NCBI RefSeq assembly: GCF_026015625.1
Contig: NZ_JAPDVG010000001.1
Coordinates: forward strand, 3,214,501 to 3,278,500
Length of the DNA: 64,000 nucleotides
Direction: 5' to 3'
From: Segatella copri
Lineage (GTDB): Bacteria; Bacteroidota; Bacteroidia; Bacteroidales; Bacteroidaceae
The notes below the pieces were generated by a model, which saw only the letters and a program-made list of their open reading frames with translations, had not been told where the DNA came from and did no database searches. The position numbers were made by a program, and so were the translations under genes. Within the stretch, counting starts at the first letter, position 1; every line of letters starts with the position of its first letter. Positions 32,716 to 41,488 of the stretch are shown one piece after another.

Positions 32716-33482
32716 TAGAATTTGGCATCAAAGATTTTCTCGATATTCTCCTGGTAGCCTCGCTGCTGTTCTATGTTTATCGTTTGATGAAGGAATCGCG
32801 CTCACTGAACATCTTCGTGGGCATCATGCTCTTCGTGCTAATCTGGCTCTTTGTGAGTCAGATACTGGAAATGCGCCTGCTGGGTTCTATCCTGGATAAA
32901 CTGGTGAGCGTGGGAGTCATCGCCCTCATCGTCATCTTCCAGGAGGATATCCGTAGATTCCTCTATGAAATCGGTTCGCAGAAAGGTATGCGCCGGCTGG
33001 TTCGCTTCTTCCACTCCAGCAAGGAGAGCCAGAAGGAGGCTAACAAGGAGACCATCATGCCGATTGTGATGGCGTGTATGAGTATGGCAAAGAAATACGT
33101 AGGTGCTCTTATCGTTATAGAGCGAGGCGTTCCACTGAAGGACATCATGGATACGGGTGAGGAGATAGACGCCAAGATTAACCAGCGGCTGATAGAGAAT
33201 ATTTTCTTCAAGAATTCGCCGCTTCATGATGGAGCCATGGTGGTGAGCAATAAGCGCATCATGGCAGCCGGATGTATTCTGCCTGTGAGTCATAACCTCG
33301 ATATTCCGAAGGAACTGGGACTCCGCCATCGTGCCGCTCTAGGAATATCACAGAGCAGTGATGCCATCGCCGTCATTGTATCCGAGGAGACCGGACGAAT
33401 CAGCGTGGCCATCAAGGGCGAGTTCAAACTCCGACTCTCTGCCGAGGAACTGGAAAGCATCCTGACACAGGAAATGATATAA
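32712..33482 (+). CDS. cdaA: Diadenylate cyclase, CdaA type
   Basis: 256 residues. Three N-terminal transmembrane segments (LDILLVASLLFYVYRL, LNIFVGIMLFVLIWLFVS, LVSVGVIALIVIF) are followed by the DisA_N/DAC domain. Catalytic motifs: LHDGAMVV (Asp173-Gly-Ala) and GLRHRAALG (Arg205-His-Arg207). It makes c-di-AMP from two ATP at the membrane. Coupling to folP is a common arrangement in Bacteroidetes, in contrast to the cdaA-glmM operon of Firmicutes. Its stop is at 33480-33482. Confidence 0.95.
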   Translation: MIEFGIKDFLDILLVASLLFYVYRLMKESRSLNIFVGIMLFVLIWLFVSQILEMRLLGSILDKLVSVGVIALIVIFQEDIRRFLYEIGSQKGMRRLVRFFHSSKESQKEANKETIMPIVMACMSMAKKYVGALIVIERGVPLKDIMDTGEEIDAKINQRLIENIFFKNSPLHDGAMVVSNKRIMAAGCILPVSHNLDIPKELGLRHRAALGISQSSDAIAVIVSEETGRISVAIKGEFKLRLSAEELESILTQEMI

Positions 33483-33490
33483 GTTAAGTG

Positions 33491-33543
33491 AAGAGTGAAG
33501 AATTCAATAGTGAAGCACGAAAGCACATGAATTCTTCACTCTT
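33491..33543. repeat. Inverted pair of the AAGAGTGAAGAATTCA repeat
   Basis: AAGAGTGAAGAATTCA (33491-33506) and TGAATTCTTCACTCTT (33528-33543) are perfect 16-bp complements. They form a hairpin after cdaA, presumably the terminator. The same sequence recurs at 37991-38022, about 42235, 52641-52729 and 59163-59187. Confidence 0.7.
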
Positions 33544-33652
33544 TACTCTTAATTCATCACTTTTCCTGCTACGTAAACCTTTACGATATGAATAATCTCC
33601 CGATTTAGCTTTTTTTACACATTTTAATCGCTGCTATTTCAAAGAAAATGTG

Positions 33653-33660
33653 TACTTTTG
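33653..33660 (+). promoter_or_regulatory. -7 promoter box of pta-ackA
   Basis: TACTTTTG matches TAnnTTTG; leader of about 95 nt before pta. Confidence 0.65.
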
Positions 33661-33763
33661 CAAAGTCGATGTGGCAAAAAGGTGAAAAACAAGATAACAT
33701 CACCTAACACTTTGACAGATCTACTTAGGAAACAACAAAATATATAAAATATTAAAAAGTAAA

Positions 33764-34810
33764 ATGGATTTATTACAGCAAATCGTAGCTCGCGCTAAAG
33801 CTGACAAGCAGCGCATCGTGCTCCCTGAAGCAGAAGAGGAGCGTACATTGAAAGCAGCCGATAAAGTTTTGGCTGATGATCTCGCAGACATCATCCTCAT
33901 CGGTAACCCTGCCAATATTAAGAATCTCGCTGCTCAGTGGGGTCTTAACAACATCGACAAGGCTACTATCGTTGATCCACAAAACAACCCTAAGACTGAG
34001 GAGTATGCTGAGAAGCTCGCTGAACTTCGCAAGAAGAAGGGCATGACTGTAGAGCAGGCTCGTGAACTCGTAACTAAGAACAACCTCTACCTCGGTTGTA
34101 TGATTATCAAGACTGAGGGCGCTGACGGTCAGATTTCTGGTGCATTGAGCACTACTGGCGATACTCTCCGTCCAGCTCTTCAGATTATCAAGTGCACTCC
34201 AGGTATCACTTGCGTAAGTGGTGCTATGTTGCTCATCTCAGACCAGAAGCAGTATGGTCAGGATGGCATTGTAGTAATGGGTGACGTTGCTGTAACTCCA
34301 AACCCTACAGCAGACCAACTTGCTCAGATTGCCTATACTACAGCTCATACAGCTCAGTCAGTGGCAGGTATTGCTGATCCACAGATTGCCATGTTGAGCT
34401 TCTCTACAAAGGGTAGCGCAAAGGATGCTATCAACAAGGAGACTGGCAAGAGCGTTTATATCATTGACAAGGTAAAGGATGCCGTAGCTATTGCTAAGGA
34501 GAAGTTCCCAGAGCTTCATCTCGATGGTGAACTTCAGGCAGATGCAGCCCTCGTTCCTGAGGTAGCTGCCAAGAAGGCTCCAGGTTCTGACGTAGCTGGT
34601 AAGGCTAACGTTTTGGTAGTTCCTAACCTCGAGGTTGGTAACATCGGCTACAAGCTCGTTCAGCGTTTGGGTGGTGCCATCGCTATCGGTCCTATCCTTC
34701 AGGGTATTGCCCGTCCTGTTAACGATCTTTCTCGTGGTTGCTCTGTTGATGACATCTACTACATGGTAGCCATCACAGCTTGCCAGGCACAGGACGCTAA
34801 GAAGGCTTAA
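33764..34810 (+). CDS. pta: Phosphate acetyltransferase
   Basis: 348 residues, the short Pta form with only the PTA/PTB catalytic domain. Converts acetyl-CoA and phosphate to acetyl phosphate. Seen: RIVLPEAEEERTLKAADKVL at the start, LGCMIIKTEGADGQISGAL, and the C-terminal GPILQGIARPVNDLSRGCSV. Forms an operon with ackA 37 bp downstream, for acetate production and ATP in fermentation. Confidence 0.97.
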   Translation: MDLLQQIVARAKADKQRIVLPEAEEERTLKAADKVLADDLADIILIGNPANIKNLAAQWGLNNIDKATIVDPQNNPKTEEYAEKLAELRKKKGMTVEQARELVTKNNLYLGCMIIKTEGADGQISGALSTTGDTLRPALQIIKCTPGITCVSGAMLLISDQKQYGQDGIVVMGDVAVTPNPTADQLAQIAYTTAHTAQSVAGIADPQIAMLSFSTKGSAKDAINKETGKSVYIIDKVKDAVAIAKEKFPELHLDGELQADAALVPEVAAKKAPGSDVAGKANVLVVPNLEVGNIGYKLVQRLGGAIAIGPILQGIARPVNDLSRGCSVDDIYYMVAITACQAQDAKKA

Positions 34811-34847
34811 TTCAACATTCAACATTTAACATTCAACATTTAACATT
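34811..34847. repeat. Heptamer array between pta and ackA
   Basis: Alternating 7-bp units CAACATT / TAACATT repeat five times and end directly at the ackA ATG. The complementary heptamer (TGTTAAA/TGTTAAG) occurs after the DUF6057-like gene at 55321-55349. Such runs in a 5' untranslated region could change translation by gain or loss of units. Confidence 0.75.
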
Positions 34848-36050
34848 ATGAAAGTATTGGTTCTGAACTGTGGTAGTTCATCTATCAAGTACAAATTATA
34901 TAATATGGACGATGAGTCTGTATTGGCACAGGGTGGTGTAGAGCGTATCGGTCTTGATAACGCTTTCATCAAGGTGAAATTGCCTAACGGCGAGAAGAAG
35001 CAGATCATGCACGACATGCCTGACCACAAGGAAGGTGTGAACTTCGTGTTCAAGTGCTTGCTCGACCCGGAAATCGGCGCTATCAAGGATTTGAAAGAAA
35101 TCGACGCTGTAGGACACCGTGTCGTACAGGGTGGTGACAAGTTCAAGGAGAGCGTTATCGTTGACAAGAGCGTAGAGGATGGTATCGAGGAACTTTGCGA
35201 CCTCGCTCCTGTTCACAACGCAGGTCACCTGAAGGGTATCCGTGCCGTAGACTCTTTGATGCCTGGCACTCCTCAGGTTTGCGTATTCGACAACGCATTC
35301 CACAGTACAATGCCTGACTACGCTTACCTCTATGCAATTCCTTACGAGTTGTACGAGAAGTATCACGTACGCCGTTATGGTTTCCACGGAACGTCTCACC
35401 GCTATGTTTCTAAGCGTGTTTGCGAAATTCTCGGTCTCGACCAGAACAACTCTAAGATCATCACTTGCCACATCGGTAATGGTGGCTCTGTAGCTGCTGT
35501 ATTGAACGGTAAGGTATTGGATACCTCAATGGGCTTGACTCCATTGGCTGGTTTGATGATGGGTTCACGTTGTGGTGATATCGATGCTTCTGCCGTTACC
35601 TACTTGATGGAGAAGTTGAACATGAAGCCACAGGAGATGGCTGACTTCCTGAACAAGAAGAGTGGTGTGCTCGGTATTACAGGTATTTCTTCTGATATGC
35701 GCGACATCGAGAACGCTGCCAACGAGGGTAACGAGAAGGCTCAGCTGGCTCTCCGCATGTACGAGTATCGCATCAAGAAGTACATTGGGGCTTACACTGC
35801 AGCTATGGGTGGCGTTGACGCAATCGTATTTACTGCAGGTGTTGGTGAGAACCAGACCGACCTGCGCGAGGAAGCTTGCAAGAACCTGGAGTATCTTGGC
35901 ATCAAGATTAACAAGGAAGTAAATGACAAGGTTCGTGGTGAGGAAGCTATCATCTCTACTGACGACAGTAAGGTGAAGGTAGTTGTAGTTCCTACCGACG
36001 AGGAGATCGTTATCGCTCGCGATACAATGGAGTTGGTTGCTAACAAGTAA
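34848..36050 (+). CDS. ackA: Acetate kinase
   Basis: 400 residues, full length ASKHA fold. Transfers phosphate from acetyl phosphate to ADP. Seen: VLVLNCGSSSIKYKLY (N-terminal phosphate loop), the FGFHGTSH-type RYGFHGTSHRYVSKR, ITCHIGNGGSVAAV, TPLAGLMMGSRCGDID, and FTAGVGENQTDLR. Partner of pta. Followed by a terminator. Confidence 0.97.
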   Translation: MKVLVLNCGSSSIKYKLYNMDDESVLAQGGVERIGLDNAFIKVKLPNGEKKQIMHDMPDHKEGVNFVFKCLLDPEIGAIKDLKEIDAVGHRVVQGGDKFKESVIVDKSVEDGIEELCDLAPVHNAGHLKGIRAVDSLMPGTPQVCVFDNAFHSTMPDYAYLYAIPYELYEKYHVRRYGFHGTSHRYVSKRVCEILGLDQNNSKIITCHIGNGGSVAAVLNGKVLDTSMGLTPLAGLMMGSRCGDIDASAVTYLMEKLNMKPQEMADFLNKKSGVLGITGISSDMRDIENAANEGNEKAQLALRMYEYRIKKYIGAYTAAMGGVDAIVFTAGVGENQTDLREEACKNLEYLGIKINKEVNDKVRGEEAIISTDDSKVKVVVVPTDEEIVIARDTMELVANK

Positions 36051-36068
36051 TCATACGCTATATATAAT

Positions 36069-36111
36069 AAGGTGAAGACTAGAAACATAAGTGAATGGTC
36101 TTCACCTTTTT
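36069..36111 (+). terminator. Terminator of pta-ackA
   Basis: AAGGTGAAGAC (36069-36079) pairs with GTCTTCACCTT (36098-36108), then TTT and further T-rich DNA. Confidence 0.8.
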
Positions 36112-36125
36112 AAATTTTTAGAATT

Positions 36126-37172
36126 ATGAAAACAAAGATTGTAACTTTCGGAGAAATATTGCTTAGGATTTCTAAGCCTGGTTATCAACGTTTATTTCAG
36201 GGACATCATATGTTTGGCAATTATGGTGGCAGTGAGGCTAATGCAGCCATTTCTTTGGCTTATTTAGGCGATAATGTAGAGTATGTAACCCGTGTGCCAT
36301 ACGGTGAGATGGGTGAGGCGGCGTTGATGCATCTCAGAGAGTACGGTCTGAATGTTTCTCATGTTGTGCGTGGCGGCGAACGTCTCGGAACTTATTATTT
36401 CGAAGAAGCTGTAGCTATGCGCAATTCCCGTGTGGTTTACGACCGCAAGAATTCTTCTTTCTATACGCTGAAGCGCGGAATGGTGAAATGGGAAAAGGTG
36501 CTGGCTGATGCAGCTGTATTCCATTGCTCCGGCATTACCTGTGCTATCAGCCGCGATGCGATGGAATCAACTATGGATGCCATCAAACTTGCTGTTTCTG
36601 ACGGGTTGACCATTTCCTGCGACATTAATTACCGTAAGAATCTCTGGGGATATGGTCTGGAGCCTCATGATGTGCTATTCCAGATGATGCAGTATAGCGA
36701 CATCATCTTTGGTGACCAGAATGAGTGGGAGATAGCCAGCGGTGTGCCTCATATTCCTTTCGAGGCTTTGGATGCAGACTATGAGATAGACAAGGAGGCT
36801 TATCTGGAGTATTTCCGCAAGATGCATCAGCTCTTCCCTAAGTGTAAGAAGATGGTGATGGCGGTAAGAAATCAGATTGCCAGCAGTCATCATACCTTGA
36901 GCGGCTTGCTCTATGATGCTGTAGAAGATCAGCTCTATACTACAAGAATCTATGATATTGAGCCGATTGTTGACCCGATGGGGGTAGGTGATGCCTTCAT
37001 TGCTGCCTATATTCATGCCCATCAGAAGTGGGGCGACAAGAACCAGTATTGCCTGGATTTCTCACTGTCAGCAAGCGCGATAAAGAATACGGTTCCGGGT
37101 GATCAGAATCTGGTTACAGAAGAAGAAATCATCAATAACATGACTTCTTCAGGAGGTCGCATACAGCGATAA
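36126..37172 (+). CDS. PfkB-family sugar kinase, 2-dehydro-3-deoxygluconokinase-like
   Basis: 348 residues. Seen: VTFGEILLRISKPGYQRLFQ, NYGGSEANAAISLAYLG (substrate-binding GG), SCDINYRKNLW, and the C-terminal PfkB signature DPMGVGDAFIAAY with catalytic Asp289. N-terminal GEILLR and INYR motifs fit KDG kinases (KdgK), which phosphorylate 2-keto-3-deoxygluconate from uronate breakdown; other PfkB sugars cannot be excluded. No kdgA aldolase gene lies next to it. Confidence 0.82.
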   Translation: MKTKIVTFGEILLRISKPGYQRLFQGHHMFGNYGGSEANAAISLAYLGDNVEYVTRVPYGEMGEAALMHLREYGLNVSHVVRGGERLGTYYFEEAVAMRNSRVVYDRKNSSFYTLKRGMVKWEKVLADAAVFHCSGITCAISRDAMESTMDAIKLAVSDGLTISCDINYRKNLWGYGLEPHDVLFQMMQYSDIIFGDQNEWEIASGVPHIPFEALDADYEIDKEAYLEYFRKMHQLFPKCKKMVMAVRNQIASSHHTLSGLLYDAVEDQLYTTRIYDIEPIVDPMGVGDAFIAAYIHAHQKWGDKNQYCLDFSLSASAIKNTVPGDQNLVTEEEIINNMTSSGGRIQR

Positions 37173-37210
37173 CAATAAAGGGCAGCTCATAAAGCTGCCC
37201 TTTATTGTTA
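37170..37210. terminator. Bidirectional terminator containing both convergent stop codons
   Basis: An 18-bp perfect stem (37170-37187 with 37193-37210) has a 5-base CATAA loop. Its outer ends are the TAA of the sugar kinase on one strand and the TAA of lpxH on the other. Both strands carry a T-rich flank within the stem. Confidence 0.85.
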
Positions 37211-37972
37211 TGGTTGGCTTTCGCCTTCCACATATTCTTCCATAAACATGTGTTCGCCATCAAACACGGCATAGGTGAACTGCCATATCCAGTCGCCCAG
37301 AATCATCAGTCGGGTCTTTTTGCTCAACATCAGATCCAGTTCAATGTGGCGATGGCCGAACATGAAGTAATCTATATCCTTGTGGCCTTGCATATACTGT
37401 TTGGCAAAGCGTACCAGGAACTCCTTCTTTTCGCCCATATAAGGCTCTTCCTTTCCGTCAGCACGTTTCAGTCGGCTATGCTTAGCCCAGTTCAAGCCCA
37501 AAGCCATTCCCCAGCGAGGATGAATCGCATTAAGGAGGCGTTGGCAAGTATGATTCTGGAACATTCTTTTCAGAAACTTGAATTTCTTGTCTGGGTCACC
37601 CAGTCCGTCTCCATGTGCCAGATAGAATACTTTATCGTATATCTCTATGGTCTGAGGCTTGTAATGTACGGTAACGCCACACTCTTCCTCCAGGTAGCCA
37701 TAGGTCCAGAGATCGTGGTTACCCGTAAAGAAATGTACTTCCACTCCCATATCGGTCAACTCCGAGAGCTTACCTAAGAAGCGTGTATAGCCTTTTGGTA
37801 CGACATATTTATATTCGTTCCAGAAGTCAAACATGTCACCCAGGAGATAAACTGCCGCAGCCTTCGTCTTGATGCTGTCCAGGAAACGGACCAGACGGCG
37901 TTCTTGCATGCGGGCATGCGGAATGGCTAATGAGCCAAGGTGCGCATCTGAGAGAAAATATACATTTTTCAT
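37208..37972 (-). CDS. lpxH: UDP-2,3-diacylglucosamine diphosphatase
   Basis: 254 residues, calcineurin-like phosphoesterase. Cleaves UDP-2,3-diacylglucosamine to lipid X in lipid A synthesis at the inner membrane. Metal-binding motifs: FLSDAHLG, LLGDMFDFWNEY, FFTGNHDLW, LAHGDGLG and FMFGHRHIE. The start is fixed by MKNVYFLSDAHLG. LpxH in Bacteroidetes is diverged from the E. coli enzyme; the assignment rests on motifs and length. Confidence 0.9.
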   Translation of the reverse strand: MKNVYFLSDAHLGSLAIPHARMQERRLVRFLDSIKTKAAAVYLLGDMFDFWNEYKYVVPKGYTRFLGKLSELTDMGVEVHFFTGNHDLWTYGYLEEECGVTVHYKPQTIEIYDKVFYLAHGDGLGDPDKKFKFLKRMFQNHTCQRLLNAIHPRWGMALGLNWAKHSRLKRADGKEEPYMGEKKEFLVRFAKQYMQGHKDIDYFMFGHRHIELDLMLSKKTRLMILGDWIWQFTYAVFDGEHMFMEEYVEGESQP

Positions 37973-37990
37973 AAGCGATTCTATTTAAAT

Positions 37991-38022
37991 GAAGAGTGAA
38001 GAATGAAGAGTGAAGAATTCAA
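37991..38022. repeat. Direct repeat of GAAGAGTGAAGAAT
   Basis: GAAGAGTGAAGAAT is followed immediately by TGAAGAGTGAAGAATTCAA, a further copy of the dispersed repeat. It lies between lpxH and the SufT-like gene, both minus strand. Confidence 0.65.
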
Positions 38023-38033
38023 CAGCTTTGTCT

Positions 38034-38354
38034 TTATTCAAAACCGAGTTCTACGCGAGCTTCCTCGCTCATCATACTCTGATCCCAAGCCGGTTCGAAT
38101 ACAAGGTTCACATTGGCAGATTTTACGCCTTCCACGCTGTCTACCTTGCTTCTTACATCCTCCAGGATGAAGTCGGCAGCAGGGCATGAAGGGGCTGTGA
38201 AGGTCATGTCGAGATCTACGGTGGCATCATCCTTCACATCTATTTTATAAATCATACCGAGGTCCCAGATGTTGACAGGAATCTCTGGGTCGTAAACGGT
38301 CTTAAGCACATCTACGATCTTTTCTTCTATCTTTGTCTTTTCTTCTTGTGTCAT
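38034..38354 (-). CDS. MIP18/SufT-like iron-sulfur assembly protein (DUF59)
   Basis: 106 residues. Seen: KIEEKIVDVLKTVYDPEIPV, NIWDLGMIYKIDVKDD and MTFTAPSCPAADFILEDV, with the conserved Cys of this family. Thought to help insert Fe-S clusters into target proteins. It has its own promoter. Member of the metal-sulfur cluster assembly factor family; exact target unknown. Confidence 0.88.
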   Translation of the reverse strand: MTQEEKTKIEEKIVDVLKTVYDPEIPVNIWDLGMIYKIDVKDDATVDLDMTFTAPSCPAADFILEDVRSKVDSVEGVKSANVNLVFEPAWDQSMMSEEARVELGFE

Positions 38355-38375
38355 AATAATCTTTGTTTTTGCCTA

Positions 38376-38383
38376 CAAAGATA
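38376..38383 (-). promoter_or_regulatory. -7 promoter box of the SufT-like gene
   Basis: The minus strand reads TATCTTTG (CAAAGATA on plus), 22 bp upstream of the ATG. Confidence 0.6.
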
Positions 38384-38455
38384 ATAATTATTGCAGACAA
38401 AACAAAAAGAAAAGCTGTTTTTTTCTTGCAGAAGGTCTAATATACCCCAAATAGA

Positions 38456-39145
38456 CTACAATTTACCTTTATCGTGATATGAATAAAAGGCACCATCGGT
38501 TATGATGACATGGTCCATAAAGAAGAGGCGCATGATTTCGCAGGCTTTGGCAATCTTCTGGGTAAGTACATCATCGGCTTTGCTTGGCTGAGGATTGTTG
38601 CTGGGATGATTGTGGCAGAAGGCGATAATGGTAGCGTTGTTGAGCACCGCTTCTTTTATGATGAGCCGGATGTCGGTTGCCGTTTCTGTAATGCCGCCTT
38701 TTGAGATGCAGCTCGCTTTGATGAGCTTGAAGTTCTGGTTCATCATCAGGAGCCATGCTTCCTCTGTGTCTAAATCCTGCATCTTCGGAAGCATATAGTT
38801 GTAGATGGCAAGGGATGAGCCTAAGTCGGGACGTGTGCCAATCTTATCGAGAGCACGGCGTTTGCCCAGTTCGCAGGCTGCAAGAATGGTGATGGCTTTG
38901 GCGGGTCCCATTCCTTTATATTGCGTCAGTTCTCTGATAGACTTCTTTCCTAGCTGGTTCAGGTTGTTGTCGCAATCCTTCAGAATGCGTTTCATCAGGT
39001 CTACGGCACTTTCGTCAGTAGATCCCGAACCAATCAGAATACCTAAGAGCTCGGCATTGGATAAAGCTGAGGCTCCCAAGCGCTCCAGTTTCTCGCGAGG
39101 CTTGTCTTCTTCTGCCCAATTGGCAATGGTTAGTTTCTCTGCCAT
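38456..39145 (-). CDS. radC: RadC family JAB-domain protein
   Basis: 229 residues. N-terminal HhH region (LGASALSNAELLGILIGSGS, YKGMGPAKAITILAACELG) and a C-terminal JAMM metalloprotease-like domain with HNHPSNNPQPSKAD. Full-length chromosomal RadC; the original link to DNA repair is doubtful and the enzymatic activity is not established. It follows the glycosyltransferase by 52 bp on the minus strand and may be co-transcribed with it. Confidence 0.92.
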   Translation of the reverse strand: MAEKLTIANWAEEDKPREKLERLGASALSNAELLGILIGSGSTDESAVDLMKRILKDCDNNLNQLGKKSIRELTQYKGMGPAKAITILAACELGKRRALDKIGTRPDLGSSLAIYNYMLPKMQDLDTEEAWLLMMNQNFKLIKASCISKGGITETATDIRLIIKEAVLNNATIIAFCHNHPSNNPQPSKADDVLTQKIAKACEIMRLFFMDHVIITDGAFYSYHDKGKL

Positions 39146-39197
39146 AATAATAACTGATTAGTAGATTATTATTGGCTTCTCTTTTGGCGGGGAAGTC

Positions 39198-40256
39198 TTA
39201 TTTGTAGAAAGTCTTGTTGTATGCGCAGAATTCGCTCTGTCCCAGTACGCATCTCTTCCACCATGCAGAAAGAAATCCGCATCCGTAACCCATCAGCTGT
39301 GTGAAGGCAGCGCGAATGCTCAGCAAGCCTATCTTCACGCTGTGATTCTCTCTGCTGCTGTCGATAAACAGTGCGATGGTATAGAGAATGATGCCGGCGA
39401 GACCGATGCAGCCCAATGCTGCCATCGCATTGCCCAAGGTTGGGAATACGTGAACGGTGCCAAGCATGTATGGCAGAAAGCCGAAGAAGAGCAGAAGCAG
39501 CGTGCCTATTACACCCACAGTGAAGACCATAGGAAGGAGATGCACGAGTTTGAGACTCTCTGGATATTTCTTGTAGAGGTTGATGCGGGCGATGCCACTG
39601 TTGTAGACCTGTCGCCAGAACTTGCGGAAGTCGGTGCGGCGCTTATGCCATACCCATGCTTCAGGGAACAGACGGCAACGGCAGCCTGCCTTGAAGATAC
39701 GGATAGAGAAATCAATGTCCTCACCGAAACGCATATTGGAAAAGCCATTCAACCTGAGATAAACATCCCTGCGGATGCCCATGTTGAATGAACGGGGATA
39801 AAACTTATCCATCTTCTTCTTTCCGCCACGGATGCCACCGGTGGTGAAGAAAGAAGTCATGGAATAAGAAATGGCTTTCTGAGTATCTGTAAATGATGAG
39901 TGCGCCTTGTCGGGACCGCCAAAAGCATCGGCTGGCTCACGGCTCAACTCATCACTTACAGCCTTCAGATAACCTTCTGGCAAGACCACGTCGCTGTCGA
40001 GTATCAGAAGATACTCACCCTTGGCGCGCTCGGCACCATAGTTGCGACTCTGGCCCGGACCAGAGTTCTCCTTATAGTAATAATGTATATCCATCATGTG
40101 CTCATATCGTTTGCACACATCCTCGCAGGGAGTCTGTGAGCCATCCTCAACGATGACAACTTCGAAGTCTTTCTCTGATTGATGAGTCAGACTCTCTAAA
40201 AGTTCGTCCACTTCGTCAGGACGATTAAATACAGGTACTATGATGGAATATTTCAT
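39198..40256 (-). CDS. Family 2 glycosyltransferase with C-terminal membrane segments
   Basis: 352 residues. GT-A fold: YSIIVPVFNRPDEVDELLES, GPGQSRNYGAERAKGEYLLI, the metal-binding DSDV in LLILDSDVVLP, and FGEDIDFSIRIF (ED motif). After about residue 240 come two or three hydrophobic segments (LVHLLPMVFTVGVIGTLLLL, LGCIGLAGIILYTIALFI), so it is anchored in the inner membrane. It probably adds a sugar to a lipid-linked glycan. Likely in the same minus-strand transcript as efp (63-bp gap) and radC. Confidence 0.9.
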   Translation of the reverse strand: MKYSIIVPVFNRPDEVDELLESLTHQSEKDFEVVIVEDGSQTPCEDVCKRYEHMMDIHYYYKENSGPGQSRNYGAERAKGEYLLILDSDVVLPEGYLKAVSDELSREPADAFGGPDKAHSSFTDTQKAISYSMTSFFTTGGIRGGKKKMDKFYPRSFNMGIRRDVYLRLNGFSNMRFGEDIDFSIRIFKAGCRCRLFPEAWVWHKRRTDFRKFWRQVYNSGIARINLYKKYPESLKLVHLLPMVFTVGVIGTLLLLFFGFLPYMLGTVHVFPTLGNAMAALGCIGLAGIILYTIALFIDSSRENHSVKIGLLSIRAAFTQLMGYGCGFLSAWWKRCVLGQSEFCAYNKTFYK

Positions 40257-40319
40257 TCTTCTTACTATTAAGGGTTAGTTTTACTCAATAAGAGCACAAT
40301 CTTCCTGTTGGAGGATGTA

Positions 40320-40886
40320 TTACTCGCTTACACGACCGAGGTAGCTACCGTCACGGGTGTCGATCTGGATAGTCTCGCCTTCGTTGACGAACAAAGGAAC
40401 ACGAACCTCAGCACCAGTCTCCAATGTAGCTGGCTTTGTAGCGTTGGTAGCAGTATTACCCTTTACACCTGGCTCAGAGTGAGTAATCTTCAAAGTAGTC
40501 TTCACTGGCATTTCAGCCAAGAGGATAGTACCATCAGTTGTATCAGTAACCACCTCAACAACGTCACCCTCCTTCATGTACTGGCCACCAGTAACGTTCT
40601 CCTTAGCGATAGGCACCTGCTCGAAAGTCTCCTGGTTCATGAAGATGCAACCAGTAGCGTCCTCGTAGAGGTACTGGTAAGGGCGGCGCTCAACGCGAAC
40701 ATCCTCCAATTTGAAACCTACCTGGAATGTACGTTCCAATACACGACCGTCGGCAACATTCTTCAATTTTGTGTTCATTACGGTGTTACCTTTACCTGGC
40801 TTTCTGTGCTGAAAGTCGATGCAAACCCATACTTTGCCATCCATGCGGATGCAAGTACCAATCTTAATTTCCTGTGAATTAATCAT
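40320..40886 (-). CDS. efp: Translation elongation factor P
   Basis: 188 residues, three beta-barrel domains. It relieves ribosome stalling at proline runs. Seen: INSQEIKIGTCIRMDGKVWV, the tip loop RKPGKGNTV with the modifiable Lys32, and C-terminal VKGNTATNATKPATLETG and GSYLGRVSE. Divergent from rpmH across a 220-bp promoter region. Confidence 0.97.
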   Translation of the reverse strand: MINSQEIKIGTCIRMDGKVWVCIDFQHRKPGKGNTVMNTKLKNVADGRVLERTFQVGFKLEDVRVERRPYQYLYEDATGCIFMNQETFEQVPIAKENVTGGQYMKEGDVVEVVTDTTDGTILLAEMPVKTTLKITHSEPGVKGNTATNATKPATLETGAEVRVPLFVNEGETIQIDTRDGSYLGRVSE

Positions 40887-40932
40887 TTCTTGTTTATCTT
40901 GAATGTTATTATAATAATCTCAAAATCGAGTG

Positions 40933-40940
40933 CAAAGTTA
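40933..40940 (-). promoter_or_regulatory. -7 promoter box of efp
   Basis: The minus strand reads TAACTTTG (CAAAGTTA on plus), with TTTTTG upstream as a possible -33 element. Confidence 0.6.
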
Positions 40941-41035
40941 CGGCAAAAACATGAAAAATCAAAGGAAATATCGAAAAAAACATAAATATTTAAGCTAAAT
41001 TTGGTAGTTTTCTTGGTTATTTCAGAAAATATGCG

Positions 41036-41043
41036 TAATTTTG
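41036..41043 (+). promoter_or_regulatory. -7 promoter box of rpmH
   Basis: TAATTTTG matches TAnnTTTG with TTGG near 41013 as the -33 element; leader about 58 nt. Confidence 0.65.
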
Positions 41044-41107
41044 CAGCCCAAAAAGGGCGTGTTTTGCACTTTTGTGAAGAATATTAATTAAAAAATAAAT
41101 AAGAAAA

Positions 41108-41263
41108 ATGAAAAGAACATTTCAGCCTCACAATCGTCGTCGCGTAAACAAGCATGGTTTCCGTGAGCGTATGGCAACTAAGAATGGTCGTCGCGTATTG
41201 GCTTCTCGCCGTGCTCATGGCCGTAAGAAGTTAACTGTATCTGACGAGCACCACGGAAAGTAA
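41108..41263 (+). CDS. rpmH: 50S ribosomal protein L34
   Basis: 51 residues: [20 protein letters not shown], then [20 protein letters not shown] and the short tail [11 protein letters not shown]. Full-length L34. It stands alone; the usual neighbours rnpA and dnaA are not adjacent. Confidence 0.96.
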   Translation: MKRTFQPHNRRRVNKHGFRERMATKNGRRVLASRRAHGRKKLTVSDEHHGK

Positions 41264-41298
41264 TTCCGAGGAAAGATTCGTCTGTTGACGATGACATT

Positions 41299-41334
41299 AA
41301 AAGCAGCAAGGATGTATTCTTTGCTGCTTTTTGT
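41299..41334 (+). terminator. Terminator of rpmH
   Basis: AAAAGCAGCAA (41299-41309) pairs with TTGCTGCTTTT (41321-41331), followed by TTG. Confidence 0.8.
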
Positions 41335-41464
41335 TGTTTATAACGTCCCTTTCTTTTCTGAGATTGCTCTTTTGGGAACAAAGATGTTTTGTTTTTATAT
41401 CATAAAATAGGTGGTGAGAGTGCAAAAACTTTCCTTTTTATTTTGTTCTTCCCCCAAATACTTG

Positions 41465-41472
41465 TATCTTTG
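41465..41472 (+). promoter_or_regulatory. -7 promoter box of the PASTA-rluD-ddl genes
   Basis: TATCTTTG, exact TAnnTTTG, 16 bp before the ATG, so the leader is very short. Confidence 0.6.
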
Positions 41473-41488
41473 CACCAAAAAATAATAT

